Origin: Halomonas sp.
Lineage (GTDB): Bacteria; Pseudomonadota; Gammaproteobacteria; Pseudomonadales; Halomonadaceae
DNA length: 64,000 nt
Reading direction: 5' to 3'
Assembly: GCF_030457605.1 (NCBI RefSeq)
Contig: NZ_JAKDUR010000001.1
Span: 62,001 to 126,000 of the forward strand
Part shown: positions 47,978-56,107 of the stretch, in pieces
Numbering within the stretch: the first letter of the stretch is position 1
Layout of the letters: each line of letters starts with the position of its first letter
Made by a program: the position numbers and the translations under genes
The notes under the pieces: generated by a model
Databases searched by the model: none
What the model was told of the DNA's origin: nothing
What the model saw: the letters and a program-made list of their open reading frames with translations, nothing else

Positions 47978-49041
47978 TGTTGATGGATCGTCTGGATCGC
48001 TACATCGCGCGTAACGTACTGGCGTCAATTATCGTGGTGCAGGCCGTGCTGCTGGGGCTTGATTTCATCATCGCCTACATTGATGACCTGGGCGACGTGG
48101 AGGGAGCCTACAGCAGCCTGGATGTGCTGCTGTACCTGGGCATGCGGCTGCCGTGGCGGTTTTACCAATATGCGCCGGTAGCGGTATTGATCGGCGCGCT
48201 GGTGGGGCTTGGCAGCATGGCCTCAAGCAACGAGCTGACGGTGATGCGTGCGGCGGGGCGCTCGCTGTCGCGCATTGTCTGGGGCGTGATGAAGCCTGTA
48301 CTGCTGGTGGTGGCAGTAGTGCTGTTGGTAGCCGAGTTTGTCAGCCCGCGCACCGAGCAGTTTGCCGAAGCCTGGCAGTTTGAGCAGCGTATGGGCGAGG
48401 GGGCTTTGCTGACCAGCCGCAGCGCCTGGCAGATCGAGGATGACCGTGTGTACCGCTTTGGCGCCATCCGCGCCGATGACGTGGTGCTTGACCTTTTGCG
48501 CTATCGATTTGATGACCGCCGACTGGTCGAGGCCTCCTATGCCGAGCGCGCCTACTGGGAGAATGGCGAGTGGCGGTTGGCCAACGTGTCTACCACGCGG
48601 TTTTATCCCGAGCGTACGGAAACCGATTATCACCAGAGCCAGGCCTGGGACACGGAGCTGACGCCCATGCAGCTTGAACGGCTGCTGCGCGATATTGCCA
48701 GCCAGTCGCCCAGCGAGCTTTATGCCTACGCCCGGTTTCTCGTCTCCCAGGGGCGCAATGCTGAACAGCCACTGTTGTATTTCTGGCAGAAAGTGTTGCT
48801 GCCACTGACCATGGGATCGCTGGTGTTGATTGCCGCCTCGTTCGTATTCGGCCCGCTGCGCACCGTGGCCGCCGGTACGCGGGTGTTTTACGGCGTGATC
48901 ACCGGACTTGTTTTCAAATACACCCAGGATTTGCTGGCGCCGGCCTCGACGATTTTCGGCTTCTCCCCGGTATGGGCGGTGCTGGTGCCCACTCTTGCCT
49001 GCGCGCTGGCGGGGTTGTTGCTGTTGCGCCGCAACGGCTAG
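47977..49041 (+). CDS. lptG: LPS export system permease LptG
   Basis: 354 aa. Partner of LptF. MLMDRLDRYIARNVLASIIVVQAVLL start, six membrane segments, NELTVMRAAGRSLSRIVWG coupling helix, and a periplasmic beta-jellyroll in the middle (about 120-265). AGGGGG precedes the ATG at 47977; the second ATG (47983) is the only alternative. It works with the lipid A genes of the first region to deliver LPS to the outer membrane. Confidence 0.95.
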   Translation: MLMDRLDRYIARNVLASIIVVQAVLLGLDFIIAYIDDLGDVEGAYSSLDVLLYLGMRLPWRFYQYAPVAVLIGALVGLGSMASSNELTVMRAAGRSLSRIVWGVMKPVLLVVAVVLLVAEFVSPRTEQFAEAWQFEQRMGEGALLTSRSAWQIEDDRVYRFGAIRADDVVLDLLRYRFDDRRLVEASYAERAYWENGEWRLANVSTTRFYPERTETDYHQSQAWDTELTPMQLERLLRDIASQSPSELYAYARFLVSQGRNAEQPLLYFWQKVLLPLTMGSLVLIAASFVFGPLRTVAAGTRVFYGVITGLVFKYTQDLLAPASTIFGFSPVWAVLVPTLACALAGLLLLRRNG

Positions 49042-49078
49042 ATGCGGCCCCAGGTTCGCTTTTGTTAAAGAGTCTTTC

Positions 49079-49609
49079 ATGACCCAACGACGTTTTACCC
49101 AGCTGGATAGCGTTACGCCAGCCGCCTTGCCCAGGCGGCTGGCGGCGATGTTTTATGACGGTTTTCTGGTGCTGGCCATCTGGCTGGTGGTGACGGTAGC
49201 GCACCTGGCGTTCATGCGCTTTGTGCTTGGCTACAGTGCCGAAAGTGTTGGTGCCGGAAACCTGGCAGTGGCCACACTGCGCCTGCTGCTGGTGTGTTCC
49301 GCGGCTGCATTTTTTGCCTATTGCTGGCGCCGGGGTGGTATGACGCTGGGCATGCAGGCCTGGCGGCTGCGCGTGCAAACGCTGGATGGCAGCCCTATTA
49401 GCCTGTTTCAAAGTCTTGTGCGCTGCCTGACGGCCTGGGTGTCGCTTGCCGCGCTGGGGCTGGGCTACTGGTGGGTACTGTTTGATGCGGAAAAGCGTAG
49501 CTGGCCGGATATTGCCTCCGGCACGCGCACGGTGGTGCTGCCCAAAGATGAATTAAAAAAAGCTGTATTAGCTAAAGAGCGGGAAAAGCATCGGCCCGGG
49601 GGAAAGTAA
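49079..49609 (+). CDS. RDD family membrane protein
   Basis: 176 aa. Three to four hydrophobic segments and the RDD-type opening PAALPRRLAAMFYDGFLVLAI (Arg and Asp positioned as in the family name). GGMTLGMQAWRLRV is also typical. AAAGAG upstream of the ATG. It follows lptG at 37 bases, a common gammaproteobacterial association, but RDD proteins lack a defined role; transport or cation homeostasis has been proposed. Confidence 0.9.
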   Translation: MTQRRFTQLDSVTPAALPRRLAAMFYDGFLVLAIWLVVTVAHLAFMRFVLGYSAESVGAGNLAVATLRLLLVCSAAAFFAYCWRRGGMTLGMQAWRLRVQTLDGSPISLFQSLVRCLTAWVSLAALGLGYWWVLFDAEKRSWPDIASGTRTVVLPKDELKKAVLAKEREKHRPGGK

Positions 49610-49636
49610 TAGGTGTCGTTACTACTTGCAAAGATG

Positions 49637-49660
49637 TATGGGAATCATTTACATTGGTGG
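49637..49660 (+). promoter_or_regulatory. Candidate Fur box upstream of bfd
   Basis: GGAATCATTTACATTGG (49641-49657) contains AATCAT and TTACAT hexamers in the arrangement of Fur sites (repeats of NAT(A/T)AT), 27 bases before the bfd ATG. The match is partial; iron repression of bfd would be expected from the family. Confidence 0.4.
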
Positions 49661-49683
49661 CGTGTCCTGCATGAGGTGTTGCC

Positions 49684-49890
49684 ATGTATGTTTGCGTGTG
49701 CAAGGGAGTAACCGACCACCAGATTCGCCGCGAAGTGGATGACGGCGCGCGTAGCTGGAAAGACGTCCAAAACGCGACCGGATGTTCCACCCAGTGCGGC
49801 AAATGCGCCTGCGTGGCGAAATCCGTGACCCGTGAAGCACTCAGCGAGGCTCGCGCCGAGGCCGATATGGGGCTTGCCTACGCCGTGTGA
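49684..49890 (+). CDS. bfd: Bacterioferritin-associated ferredoxin
   Basis: 68 aa. Small [2Fe-2S] protein that reduces bacterioferritin so that stored iron can be released. Four ligand cysteines: CVC (residues 4 and 6) and CSTQCGKCAC; the fold's final pair lies in the latter. GAGG precedes the ATG. The next gene is bfr, the usual partner. A candidate Fur box lies directly upstream. Confidence 0.95.
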   Translation: MYVCVCKGVTDHQIRREVDDGARSWKDVQNATGCSTQCGKCACVAKSVTREALSEARAEADMGLAYAV

Positions 49891-49937
49891 CGCGAATCTT
49901 TACTGTTCTATTTAGCGTTAGCAACTTTATGATTTAG

Positions 49938-49965
49938 TTGAACTTTTCACGTTATCGCCTATACT
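49938..49965 (+). promoter_or_regulatory. Promoter upstream of bfr
   Basis: TTGAAC (49938-49943), 16-base spacer, TATACT (49960-49965). It lies 180 bases before the bfr start, implying a long 5'-UTR. Bfr can thus be expressed apart from bfd, as expected since the two are used in opposite iron conditions. Confidence 0.55.
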
Positions 49966-50144
49966 CCCAAACATCCCGGGAGTAGGCTTTATCGCGCCTG
50001 TACCCCGGTTGAGCTGGTCTTGACAAGCCCGTTTTGATAGAAATGGGCTGACAGGACAAGTTCGAAAGAGCACGCTCAATAGCACGCGTGCGAGAAAAAG
50101 TTTTCGGCATTGTCGTGGGCAATGTCCAACCAGGAGGTGGTGTC

Positions 50145-50627
50145 ATGAAAGGCGATCCGAAAGTTATTGAGCACCTGAATATTGCGCTGGGCAACGAACT
50201 TGTGGCGATCAACCAGTACTTTTTGCACGCCAAAATGTACAAGGACTGGGGCCTCAAGGCGCTGGCCAAGTGGGAATACGATGAATCCATCGAAGAAATG
50301 CAGCACGCCGACAAGCTGATCGAGCGTATCCTGTTTCTTGAAGGCATTCCCAACCTGCAGGATCTGGGCAAGCTGCACATTGGCGAAAACGTCAAGGAAA
50401 TGCTCGAGTCCGATCTGAAAATCGAGCACGACGGGCGCAATGATTACATTGAAGCCGTGACCTATGCCGAAAGCGTCAAGGACTACGTCACCCGGGATTT
50501 GTTGCGTGACCTGCTGGCCGATGAAGAAGATCACATCGATCACATCGAAACCGAGCTGGGCCTGATCGAGAAGGTCGGTATCCAGAACTACATGCAGCGT
50601 CAAATGCAAATGGCCGGCGACGAATAA
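50145..50627 (+). CDS. bfr: Bacterioferritin
   Basis: 160 aa. 24-mer heme-containing iron store. Four-helix-bundle features: [31 protein letters not shown], ferroxidase Glu/His residues ([13 protein letters not shown] and [13 protein letters not shown]). The Met at position 52-equivalent that binds heme would be the M in EEMQHADK region. AGGAGG lies eight bases before ATG 50145, so I use it over GTG/ATG 50088. A strong bidirectional terminator follows. Confidence 0.96.
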   Translation: MKGDPKVIEHLNIALGNELVAINQYFLHAKMYKDWGLKALAKWEYDESIEEMQHADKLIERILFLEGIPNLQDLGKLHIGENVKEMLESDLKIEHDGRNDYIEAVTYAESVKDYVTRDLLRDLLADEEDHIDHIETELGLIEKVGIQNYMQRQMQMAGDE

Positions 50628-50655
50628 AGGCTACCAAAGCGGTATTTTCAAGCTG

Positions 50656-50688
50656 AAACGGGCAGGCCATGAGGCCTGCCCGTTTTGG
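50656..50688. terminator. Bidirectional terminator between bfr and sodC
   Basis: 13-bp perfect stem AAACGGGCAGGCC (50656-50668) / GGCCTGCCCGTTT (50673-50685), loop ATGA, T-run on one side and A-run on the other. It can terminate bfr on + and sodC on -. Confidence 0.9.
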
Positions 50689-50712
50689 TTGCGTGCTGCC
50701 TGGCTGTTGCGG

Positions 50713-51246
50713 TTATTGGCTGACAACGCCACAGGCCACGCGTGAGCCGCCGCCACCCAGGTGGGGCTCGTCGGAGTAGTTGTCGCCGCCGGCGTGAATC
50801 ATCAGGCTGCGCCCGCTCATGTCTTCAAGGCTCAGGCGCGGCGCCAGCGTGGGCAGATTGGCTTCGCCGTTTTCATTGACGGCGAGCACCGGCAAATCAC
50901 CGAGGTGGCCGTCGCCGTAGGGGCCCTGATGGGTCTCGGTGGACTCGGGATCGTAGTGGCCGCCGGCGGAAAGCGCAGCGACAGTATCACCGCTGTCGTT
51001 TTCGTCCGGTTCGCAGCTGGCATTCTGGTGGACGTGGAAACCGTGAATGCCTGACTCGAGCCCTTCGAGCGAGGGCGTGAGCAGTAGCCCGTGGTCGGTT
51101 TGCTCAAGGGTGACGCTGCCAAGAGAATCGCCAACGCCATCGGCGCTGACGCTTTGCATGTCAACGTCCAGCGTATCAGCGGCGTGAGCCGAGGCGGCAA
51201 GCAGCAGCGAGGCGGCAATACCGGTAAGCGGTGCTGTATAGCGCAT
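50713..51246 (-). CDS. sodC: Superoxide dismutase [Cu-Zn]
   Basis: 177 aa with a Sec signal peptide (MRYTAPLTGIAASLLLAASAHA). Periplasmic copper-zinc SOD. Metal ligands visible: HGFHVHQNASC (Cu His, disulfide Cys), GGHYDPESTETH, and SLMIHAGGDNY followed by GGGGSRVACG (second Cys). ATG 51246 has AAGGAG eight bases upstream; the frame extends to 51321 but would destroy the signal peptide position. Divergent from truC. Confidence 0.96.
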   Translation of the reverse strand: MRYTAPLTGIAASLLLAASAHAADTLDVDMQSVSADGVGDSLGSVTLEQTDHGLLLTPSLEGLESGIHGFHVHQNASCEPDENDSGDTVAALSAGGHYDPESTETHQGPYGDGHLGDLPVLAVNENGEANLPTLAPRLSLEDMSGRSLMIHAGGDNYSDEPHLGGGGSRVACGVVSQ

Positions 51247-51271
51247 GGTGATTTCTCCTTGCTGGTGTGGC

Positions 51272-51313
51272 GCTGCCCGGTTGGGCAGCTTTGGTCTCGA
51301 AGCCTCATTCGAG
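51272..51313. promoter_or_regulatory. Two short perfect hairpins between sodC and truC
   Basis: GCTGCCC/GGGCAGC with loop GGTT (51272-51289) and CTCGAA/TTCGAG with loop GCCTCA (51296-51313). On the - strand both lie in the sodC 5'-UTR, just upstream of its AAGGAG. They could act as operators or RNA structures; no consensus recognised. Confidence 0.4.
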
Positions 51314-51450
51314 CCTAGCAAAGTTTTGCGCCGTGACCCAATGACGCACCCGAATCAGCGCTCATGTTCACAAAGGGTTCTTTATTACGGTGCGGATGAC
51401 ATCCGGCCGCCAAGCCGCGACAATAGCGCCATGTTTTGCAGGAGGCGCCC

Positions 51451-52218
51451 ATGTCGCCATTGACACTCCTTTATCAGGACGAACATCTGGTTGCCGTACA
51501 CAAGCCGTCCGGGCTTTTGGTGCACCGTTCGGCGTTGGCGCGCGGCGAGACCGAGTTTCTGCTGCAGCGGCTGCGCGACCAGATTGGCCGGCGTGTCTAT
51601 CCGGTGCATCGGCTGGACCGGCCCACGTCCGGCGTCATGCTGTTTGCGCTGACCCCCGAGGTGGCCGCGAGCCTGTGCCAGGCGTTCAGCGAGCAGCAGA
51701 TCGACAAACGCTACCTGGCGGTGGTGCGCGGCGTGGCTCCCGAGCGCGAACGGCTGGACTATGCGCTGCGCGAAGAAGATGGCACCCGACCCAAGGTTGA
51801 TATGCCCGCGATGCCGGCGGCCACCGAGATCATCCGGCTGGACAGCGTCGAGCTGCCGATACAGATCGATCGTTACCCCAAAGCGCGCTACTCGCTGATC
51901 GAGGCGCGACCGCTGACCGGCCGCCGCCACCAGATTCGCCGGCATTTGTCGCGGCGCGGCTACCCGATCATCGGCGATGCCAAGCACGGTAAAAGTGTCC
52001 ACAACCGCTTTTTTGCCCACCAGCTGAATGCACCTCGCCTGTTGTTGGCGGCCACGCAGCTGGCGTTTGAGCATCCGGTGCTCGGGCAACGCATCGCACT
52101 CGAATGTGCGCTGGATGCGCCCATGACCAAGCTGTTTCACCATTTTGGCTGGGCCGGCCACCTGCCGCTGAATCGCCGGCGTAGGGTGCCGGTGACCGAA
52201 GCGTTGCCCCTGACGTAA
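51451..52218 (+). CDS. truC: tRNA pseudouridine(65) synthase
   Basis: 255 aa. RluA-family pseudouridine synthase. Catalytic Asp in VHRLDRPTSGVMLFAL; LLYQDEHLVAVHKPSGLLVHRS near the start and GRRHQIRRHLSRRGYPIIGD later are family motifs. TruC acts on U65 of several tRNAs; the R-x-H motif pattern and length favour TruC over RluA/C/D. ATG 51451 has GGAGG six bases upstream, five codons inside the longer open frame. Next gene also modifies tRNA. Confidence 0.9.
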   Translation: MSPLTLLYQDEHLVAVHKPSGLLVHRSALARGETEFLLQRLRDQIGRRVYPVHRLDRPTSGVMLFALTPEVAASLCQAFSEQQIDKRYLAVVRGVAPERERLDYALREEDGTRPKVDMPAMPAATEIIRLDSVELPIQIDRYPKARYSLIEARPLTGRRHQIRRHLSRRGYPIIGDAKHGKSVHNRFFAHQLNAPRLLLAATQLAFEHPVLGQRIALECALDAPMTKLFHHFGWAGHLPLNRRRRVPVTEALPLT

Positions 52219-52241
52219 AGATAACGAACCATGAGCCTGAT

Positions 52242-53111
52242 ATGACCCAGACCCCTGCCGAGAGCGATATGCCCTCAAGTGATTACGCCCTGCGCTTTGG
52301 TGGTATCCGCCGGCTTTACGGCGCTCGTGCCGCCGAGGCGTTTCGCCACGCTCATGTTGTCGTGGTGGGCGCGGGTGGCGTGGGCAGCTGGACGGTCGAG
52401 GCGCTGGCGCGCTCAGGCGTCGGCAAGCTCACCCTGATTGATCTGGACGATGTCTGTGTGTCCAATATCAACCGCCAGCTCCACGCGCTGGACGGCACCG
52501 TGGGCCGCCCCAAGGTCGAGGTGCTGGCCGAACGCTGCCGGCTGATTGCCCCCGAGATCGAGGTCGTTGCGGATACCGCTTTCGCCACGCCGAGCAACCT
52601 TGACGCGCGCATCCCGCCGGATGCCAACCACGTGGTGGATGCCATCGACAGTGTGGTGGCCAAGGCGGCACTGATCGCCTGGTGCAAACGGCGCAAGATT
52701 CCCGTGACCGTGACCGGTGCGGCGGGCGGACAAACCGACCCGACGCGCATTCGAGTGGCCGATTTGACCCGAACGCAGCACGACCCGTTGCTGGCCAAAG
52801 TGCGCGCCCGGCTGCGCCGGGACTTCGGCTTTTCGCGTAACCCTCGGCGGCGCTTCTCGGTAGAGTGCGTCTACTCCGATGAACAGCTTGTCTACCCGGG
52901 CGCTGACGGCGAGGTCTGCCAGCAGAAGCCGGCCAGCGGTGAGTCCACACGGCTGGACTGCGCAAGCGGTTTTGGCGCTGCTGCCTTTGTCACCGGCACT
53001 TTCGGCTTTGTGGCCGCCTCACAGGTGCTGGCTCGCCTGGCCAAAAAATCCCGAGCCGGGAACGGAGCGCCAGCCTTGCACCATTCAACCTCGCCAGGAG
53101 AAACAACGTGA
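52242..53111 (+). CDS. tcdA: tRNA threonylcarbamoyladenosine dehydratase
   Basis: 289 aa. E1-like (MoeB/ThiF fold) enzyme that cyclises t6A37 to ct6A using ATP. FGGIRRLYG start, ATP-binding VVVGAGGVGSWTVEALARSGVG, NRQLHALDGTVG, and VVDAIDSVVAKAALIAWCKRRKIP. The last Cys-containing GFSRNPRRRFSVECVYS stretch is typical. It follows truC by 23 bases and its stop overlaps the next GTG start. Confidence 0.95.
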   Translation: MTQTPAESDMPSSDYALRFGGIRRLYGARAAEAFRHAHVVVVGAGGVGSWTVEALARSGVGKLTLIDLDDVCVSNINRQLHALDGTVGRPKVEVLAERCRLIAPEIEVVADTAFATPSNLDARIPPDANHVVDAIDSVVAKAALIAWCKRRKIPVTVTGAAGGQTDPTRIRVADLTRTQHDPLLAKVRARLRRDFGFSRNPRRRFSVECVYSDEQLVYPGADGEVCQQKPASGESTRLDCASGFGAAAFVTGTFGFVAASQVLARLAKKSRAGNGAPALHHSTSPGETT

Positions 53112-53329
53112 CGCCACCCCCTGTTCCGGGTATCTACCGCCACTATAAAGACGCGCTGTATGAAGTGCTTGGCACTGCACAGCACAGTGAAAACGAAGAG
53201 ACACTGGTGGTCTATCGCGCCCTTTATGGCGAGTACGGCCTGTGGGTGCGCCCGCTTGCCATGTTCAACGAAACGGTGGAAAAAGCCGGGCAGATCCGGC
53301 CGCGCTTTGCTCTGGAAAAAGCGTTTTAG
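53108..53329 (+). CDS. DUF1653 small protein
   Basis: 73 aa. GTG start overlapping the tcdA stop by four bases. The sequence GIYRHYKDALYEVLGTAQHSE and LVVYRALYGEYGLWVRPLAMF matches the uncharacterised DUF1653 family of small cytoplasmic proteins. No membrane segment or catalytic residue is obvious. Translationally coupled to tcdA. Confidence 0.9.
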   Translation: MTPPPVPGIYRHYKDALYEVLGTAQHSENEETLVVYRALYGEYGLWVRPLAMFNETVEKAGQIRPRFALEKAF

Positions 53330-53377
53330 CCTTTTCTGCCGATACCCGATGTGCCCCCATAATCAAGGACTCTCTCC

Positions 53378-53551
53378 ATGAAAATCAGCTTCTGGAAGCG
53401 GATGGCCATTTACCTCGTGCTGTCCATCATCGTGATGGTGCTGATGAGCTACTTTGCCGATGACAGCGATGCCCGGGCGAGCGTTCAAACGGTGGCCGAG
53501 GCGCAGCCGCTGGCCCTCAGTGCGTTGCCGGCGGCTTTTTTGCCGCAATAA
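53378..53551 (+). CDS. Small single-span membrane peptide, 57 aa, unknown
   Basis: ATG with AAGGA eight bases upstream. MKISFWKRMA is followed by a hydrophobic helix (about 10-26) and an Asp/Ala-rich tail ending LPAAFLPQ. No family recognised. Its last 35 bases overlap the 3' end of the convergent methyltransferase gene. It lies 48 bases after the DUF1653 gene and may be in the same transcript. Confidence 0.55.
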   Translation: MKISFWKRMAIYLVLSIIVMVLMSYFADDSDARASVQTVAEAQPLALSALPAAFLPQ

Positions 53552-54149
53552 GCGCACGAAATAGCGAGCCCATCAGTACCGGCCTGTCGCAGCGCACGGT
53601 GAAGCCCGCGCTGTTAAGTAGCGGCGTGGCCTGGCGGGTAATGTCAGTAGCAATGGCTGCGGTAACGGCATTGAGCAGGCGGCGCCCTGTGCCGGCAGGA
53701 CGATGGTCGGGCTGGAACTTGTCCATCACGCAGAGCTGGCCGTCCGGCTTGAGCACGCGATGCGCTTCGGCAAGCCCCCGGGCGGGGTCGGGCATGACCG
53801 CCACGATAAAGTGCATTACCACCACGTCAAAATGTGCGTCGGGGTAGTCAAGCGCTTCGGCATCCATCACACGGCAGTCGGCATCCCGGCGCAGGTGAGC
53901 CGCCCGCCTGGCGGTGCGCTTGACCATCGCGGCCGAGAGATCAGTGGCATGTAGCTCGATATTACCCGGTAGAAACGGCAGGTCGAGCCCCGTGCCGGCG
54001 CCCACCAGCAGCACGCGCATACCCGGTTCCCAGTCCACCTGTGCCAGCGACGTCTCGCGCGGCTTTTGCAGTACACGCCCGGCCACCGCGTCATACAGCG
54101 GCGCGTAGACGGTGTAGCGCAGGCGGTTCCACGCGGTGGTGTTGAGCAT
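53517..54149 (-). CDS. Class I SAM-dependent methyltransferase
   Basis: 210 aa. Rossmann fold with SAM motif VLLVGAGTGLDLPFL (about 47-61), acidic strand ATDLS, and a post-I motif MDAEALDYPDAHFDVVVMH. Similar in style to UbiE/phosphatidylethanolamine-type methyltransferases, and a C-terminal CMDKFQP, but the substrate cannot be assigned. Stands alone on the - strand, convergent with the small peptide gene and divergent from aceK. Confidence 0.85.
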   Translation of the reverse strand: MLNTTAWNRLRYTVYAPLYDAVAGRVLQKPRETSLAQVDWEPGMRVLLVGAGTGLDLPFLPGNIELHATDLSAAMVKRTARRAAHLRRDADCRVMDAEALDYPDAHFDVVVMHFIVAVMPDPARGLAEAHRVLKPDGQLCVMDKFQPDHRPAGTGRRLLNAVTAAIATDITRQATPLLNSAGFTVRCDRPVLMGSLFRALIAAKKPPATH

Positions 54150-54324
54150 GGCAGGCTCCTGATAGAACGGCTCCGGAAGGTAAACTATTGGTCATTCCAG
54201 GACTGTCGGTTCATTCTAGGAGAAGGGCAGACAGGGAGCCAGAAACAGTGTCGTATCCGCCAAAGGTCGTCTCGCGTGTAGCGTAGCGTTCAGCGAAGCT
54301 TGATGAAACGCACAGGAGATGCCC

Positions 54325-56067
54325 GTGAAACTTTCTGCCGCTTATCGCCTGGCTGCCACGGTATTGCACGGCTTTGATGAATATCGCACGCGCTTTCAGT
54401 CCATGACCGGGGATGCCCGCCGGCGATTTCGCGAGGCTGCCTGGCAGGAAACCCAGCAGGTCAGCGCTGCACGCATCAACCTGTACAAGGAAAAAGTGGA
54501 CGACACCCTGGGGCGCCTGCAGCGTACCTTCAGCCAGGATGTACTGGCCCACTGTGACTACTGGCGTGAGGCACGCGGTCACTATGCCGAGCTGATCAGT
54601 CAGCGGTTGGACTTTGAGCTGGCCGAGACGTTTTTCAACTCACTGTTTTGTTCGATCTTCCATCATCGCCACATCCGCAACGACTGGATGTTTGTGTACA
54701 GCTCCCGGGATGATGCCCCGCGCCATTCGGGGATCGAGCTGTGCCGGCGCCAGCCGGTCAATGACGACTGGCAGGCGGGACTGATCTGGGCACTGACAAG
54801 GGCACCGCTGGATAACCCCTTTGCCCACGTGGAAAACGACGCGGTGCTGGGCGCTGCCTTTTTGCGCGATTACCTGCCGGCCGGCATCCTGCATGCGGAA
54901 GATGCCGAGATCGAGCTATTGCACAGCGTGTTCTACCGCAACAAGGGTGCCTATCTGGTAGGGCGCATTCGTGGCAGCGGCGAGCAGGTGCCGCTGGTTT
55001 TGCCGGTGCTGCACGGCAAAGGCGGCCGCCTGCATCTGGATACCGTGCTGATCGAGCCGGACGAAGTCTCGATTCTGTTCTCGTTTACCCGCGCCTACTT
55101 TCAGGTCGATGTGCCGGTACCCAGCGAATTTGTCGGCTACCTGCAGGCGCTGATGCCGCAAAAGCCCGAAAGCGAACTGTACGCCGCCATCGGCTTTTTC
55201 AAGCACGGCAAAACCGCGTTTTTTCGCGCGCTCAACCATCAGGTCGCCCGGCGCGAAGACCGCTTTATCATCGCGCCGGGGGTGCGCGGCATGGTGATGG
55301 CGGTATTTGTGCTGCCGTCGCACCAGACGGTGTTCAAGATCATCAAGGACACCTTTGATCCGGCCAAGGACGTAACCCACGATCAGGTGCGCGAAAAATA
55401 TCGTCTGGTCAAACGCCACGACCGCGTGGGGCGCATGGCCGACACTCAGGAGTTCTCCAACTTTATTGCCCGGCAGGATCACTTTGACCCCGACTGCCTT
55501 GATCACCTGCTGGACGTCGCGCCTTCCACGGTGACGTTGAAAGGCGACAAGGTGATTATCCGCCACTGCTATACCGAACGCATGATGACGCCGCTCAACC
55601 TGTATCTGGAGCGCTGCGACGAAGCCGAGCAGCTGACGATTCTCAAAGACTACGGCAATGCCATCAAGCAGCTGGCAGCGGCCAACATCTTCCCAGGCGA
55701 CATGCTGCTGAAAAACTTTGGCGTGACCCGCCACGGCCGCGTGATCTTTTACGACTACGACGAAATCAGCTACCTCACCGACTGTCACTTCCGCGCGATT
55801 CCCCGGCCGAGCTACCCCGAGCAGGAGCTTGCCGGCGAGCCGTGGTTTTCCATCGGCCCGAACGATATTTTCCCTGAAGAGTTTGGCCCGTTTTTGATCC
55901 CCAACCCTACCCGTCGCGAGCAGTTTTCGCGTTTGCATCCGGAGATCTTCGACCCGGCCTACTGGCAGGGGCTGCAGCAGGACATTCGCGCCGGCCGGGT
56001 GATCGACGTCTACCCGTACCGCAACAAACAGCGGTTTAATGGGGAGCGCCGGGCGTTGTTACACTGA
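54325..56067 (+). CDS. aceK: Isocitrate dehydrogenase kinase/phosphatase
   Basis: 580 aa from GTG 54325. Phosphorylates and dephosphorylates isocitrate dehydrogenase, sending carbon to the glyoxylate shunt during growth on acetate. The kinase-type ATP site (VFKIIKDTFDP, with Lys) and metal/phosphatase Asp residues in IFYDYDEISYLTDC are present; the family length is normal (E. coli 578). An ATG at 54319 is in frame but AGGAG touches it; GTG 54325 has the correct six-base spacing, so I choose GTG. aceBA are not adjacent, unlike in E. coli. Confidence 0.96.
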   Translation: MKLSAAYRLAATVLHGFDEYRTRFQSMTGDARRRFREAAWQETQQVSAARINLYKEKVDDTLGRLQRTFSQDVLAHCDYWREARGHYAELISQRLDFELAETFFNSLFCSIFHHRHIRNDWMFVYSSRDDAPRHSGIELCRRQPVNDDWQAGLIWALTRAPLDNPFAHVENDAVLGAAFLRDYLPAGILHAEDAEIELLHSVFYRNKGAYLVGRIRGSGEQVPLVLPVLHGKGGRLHLDTVLIEPDEVSILFSFTRAYFQVDVPVPSEFVGYLQALMPQKPESELYAAIGFFKHGKTAFFRALNHQVARREDRFIIAPGVRGMVMAVFVLPSHQTVFKIIKDTFDPAKDVTHDQVREKYRLVKRHDRVGRMADTQEFSNFIARQDHFDPDCLDHLLDVAPSTVTLKGDKVIIRHCYTERMMTPLNLYLERCDEAEQLTILKDYGNAIKQLAAANIFPGDMLLKNFGVTRHGRVIFYDYDEISYLTDCHFRAIPRPSYPEQELAGEPWFSIGPNDIFPEEFGPFLIPNPTRREQFSRLHPEIFDPAYWQGLQQDIRAGRVIDVYPYRNKQRFNGERRALLH

Positions 56068-56107
56068 GGAATGTGGGGAGGAACGTTGTCCGGAAAGCGA
56101 GGTAGGT

